Positions 62,635 to 64,000 of a stretch of 64,000 bases of DNA are shown here, one piece after another; within the stretch, counting starts at the first letter, position 1, and every line of letters begins with the position of its first letter. The position numbers and the translations under genes were made by a program. The notes under the pieces were generated by a model. The model saw only the letters and a program-made list of their open reading frames with translations. It searched no databases and had not been told where the DNA came from. Origin of the DNA: an uncultured Bacteroides sp. (GTDB lineage: Bacteria; Bacteroidota; Bacteroidia; Bacteroidales; Bacteroidaceae); assembly GCA_900553185.1 (NCBI GenBank), contig USCT01000007.1:1-64000 (forward strand), written 5' to 3'.

Positions 62635-62760
62635 TCCTTTTTCCTTCCTTTTTTCGAAAAACAAACGCAGACTACACAGACTACACGCCCCTTCTGATAA
62701 GGAAGAAATCGTGAAATCAGCGCAACCTGCGTCGTTCAATTGTTCAATTTGCCTGCAATA

Positions 62761-64000
62761 TTATAAAGTCTGCTTTACTTCTACCTCTTCATAGGTTTCT
62801 ATCACGTCACCCACTTTCAGGTCGTTGCAGCCAGTCAGACTAATACCACACTCAAAGTTGGTACCCACTTCCTTCACATCATCCTTGAAGCGTTTCAACG
62901 CATTGATGTTTCCTGTGAAAATAACAATACCGTCGCGTATCAGGCGCGCCTTGTCGGAACGTTTTACCTTTCCGGTCTTTACCATGGCTCCGGCAACCAT
63001 ACCCACCTTGCTGATATTAAATACCTCACGCACTTCGATGGTAGCAGTCACCTGTTCTTTCAGCGTAGGAGCCAACATACCTTCCATAGCCGACTTCACT
63101 TCTTCAATAGCGTCGTAAATAATAGAATACTTACGGATATCTACACCTTCCTGTTCGGCCAGTTTCGCAGCATTGCTTGAAGGACGTACCTGGAATCCTA
63201 CGATGATAGCATTTGAAGCGGCTGCCAGTGAAACATCCGACTCCGAAATCTGCCCCACACCCTTGTGAATCACATTCACCTGAATCTGCTCCGTTGACAA
63301 CTTGATGAGTGAATCACTCAAGGCCTCAACAGATCCGTCTACGTCACCTTTCACGATTACATTCAGTTCATGGAAATCACCCAGTGCGAGACGACGTCCT
63401 ACTTCGTCGAGCGTAAGCATCTTCTGCGTACGCAATCCCTGTTCACGCTGTAACTGTTCACGTTTGTTGGCTATTTCGCGAGCTTCCTGATCTGTATCAA
63501 GCACATGGAACGTATCACCGGCCGCTGGTGCTCCATTCAATCCCAGTATCAATACCGGTTCAGACGGTCCGGCCTGTTTCATGCGCTGATTACGTTCGTT
63601 GAACATCGCCTTGACCTTTCCGTATGAGGTGCCAGCCAGTACAATATCACCCACATGAAGGGTACCGTTAGAAACCAGGACCGTAGCCACGTAACCACGT
63701 CCTTTATCAAGTGATGACTCAATAATGGATCCTGTAGCCTTACGGTTCGGATTTGCTTTCAGATCCAGCATTTCAGCCTCAAGCAGTACCTTTTCCAACA
63801 ATTCCTTTACGCCAATACCCTTTTTGGCCGAAATATCCTGAGACTGGTACTTACCGCCCCATTCTTCCACCAGGAAGTTCATGGCTGCCAGTTCCTCCTT
63901 AATCTTGTCCGGATTGGCATTGGGTTTATCAATCTTGTTGATGGCAAATACGATAGGTACACCTGCCGCCATAGCATGGTTGATGGCTTCCTTGGTCTGC
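62761..64000 (-). CDS. infB: Translation initiation factor IF-2 (partial, C-terminal part)
   Basis: The minus-strand frame is open to the window edge and continues upstream of the internal Met at 63972 (QTKEAINHAMAAGVPIVFAI), so this is the C-terminal part of a larger gene. It contains the G4 motif NKID of the GTPase domain, then domain II, domain III and the fMet-tRNA-binding C-terminal domain (GNINALKRFKDDV, ECGISLTGCNDLKVGDVIE). IF-2 delivers initiator tRNA to the 30S subunit. The infB-cvpA-suf order is usual for Bacteroides. Confidence 0.96.
   Translation of the reverse strand, partial: QTKEAINHAMAAGVPIVFAINKIDKPNANPDKIKEELAAMNFLVEEWGGKYQSQDISAKKGIGVKELLEKVLLEAEMLDLKANPNRKATGSIIESSLDKGRGYVATVLVSNGTLHVGDIVLAGTSYGKVKAMFNERNQRMKQAGPSEPVLILGLNGAPAAGDTFHVLDTDQEAREIANKREQLQREQGLRTQKMLTLDEVGRRLALGDFHELNVIVKGDVDGSVEALSDSLIKLSTEQIQVNVIHKGVGQISESDVSLAAASNAIIVGFQVRPSSNAAKLAEQEGVDIRKYSIIYDAIEEVKSAMEGMLAPTLKEQVTATIEVREVFNISKVGMVAGAMVKTGKVKRSDKARLIRDGIVIFTGNINALKRFKDDVKEVGTNFECGISLTGCNDLKVGDVIETYEEVEVKQTL

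Noticed and set aside
62635..62739. N-terminal extension of CvpA
   Set aside because: The 35 extra residues have no similarity to the family, and the internal ATG gives a canonical CvpA start.
1..64000. CRISPR arrays, insertion sequences, integrases, attachment sites, rRNA
   Set aside because: No regularly spaced repeats, transposase or integrase frames, or rRNA sequence were seen anywhere in the window.

Overview
The window is chromosomal DNA of a gut-type Bacteroidales bacterium, most likely Bacteroides or Phocaeicola. The support is a starch-utilisation (sus) locus whose SusD closely resembles the B. thetaiotaomicron protein, a Bacteroidota-style division/cell-wall cluster, a putative glycine-lipid acyltransferase pair, and many promoters with the Bacteroides -7 element TAnnTTTG (sometimes with a TTTG -33 box 19 bp upstream). 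Most of the window is core genome. I see no insertion sequence, prophage, integrase, CRISPR array or rRNA.

Layout. 1-3.1 kb (minus strand): the 5' part of an AAA-ATPase-like/nuclease protein, then a putative glsA-glsB lipid operon. 3.4-19.0 kb (plus): dcw cluster rsmH-ftsL-ftsI-murE-mraY-murD-ftsW-murG-murC-ftsQ-ftsA-ftsZ plus a GatB/YqeY gene, ended by a strong terminator; no mraZ, murF or ddl is present. 19.1-22.6 kb: recO (minus), tRNA-Glu, rpsT and gyrB. 22.8-43.0 kb: alpha-glucan metabolism, with a DPE2-type malQ, a sugar MFS transporter and susR on the minus strand, then susA, susB, susC, susD, susE, a GH13 alpha-amylase lipoprotein gene interrupted by an early stop codon, and a fimbrial-anchor-like lipoprotein. 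43.0-47.1 kb: DUF3109 protein, gpmI, a lytic transglycosylase and rnhB. 47.2-54.8 kb: a LytTR two-component system divergent from a tripartite RND efflux operon. 55.3-57.1 kb: a tandem pair of near-identical secreted PepSY-like genes and a two-gene LysO-type exporter. 57.2-64.0 kb (minus): infB (partial)-cvpA-sufB-sufC-sufD-sufS.

How it fits together. SusC/SusD/SusE should bind and import starch oligosaccharides. SusA (GH13) and SusB (GH97) degrade them in the periplasm, the MFS carrier probably takes up the products, and MalQ remodels cytoplasmic glucans. SusR, encoded divergently, is the expected maltose-responsive activator; the susA and susB promoters keep the -7 box but lack a recognisable -33 box, which fits activator dependence. 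The broken amylase would be the surface enzyme of the system, so starch attack in this strain may be impaired or supplied elsewhere.

No clearly new multi-gene system was found. The best leads are the amylase nonsense codon, the tandem PepSY duplication that differs only at synonymous sites and the stop codon, a 23-bp perfect hairpin that contains the -33 box of the neighbouring ATPase gene, a 21-bp-phased direct repeat that looks like a LytTR site in front of the efflux operon, and a 47-bp dispersed intergenic element. In four genes (murG, gyrB, malQ, susB) the longest reading frame begins inside the -7 promoter box, so the starts were moved downstream.
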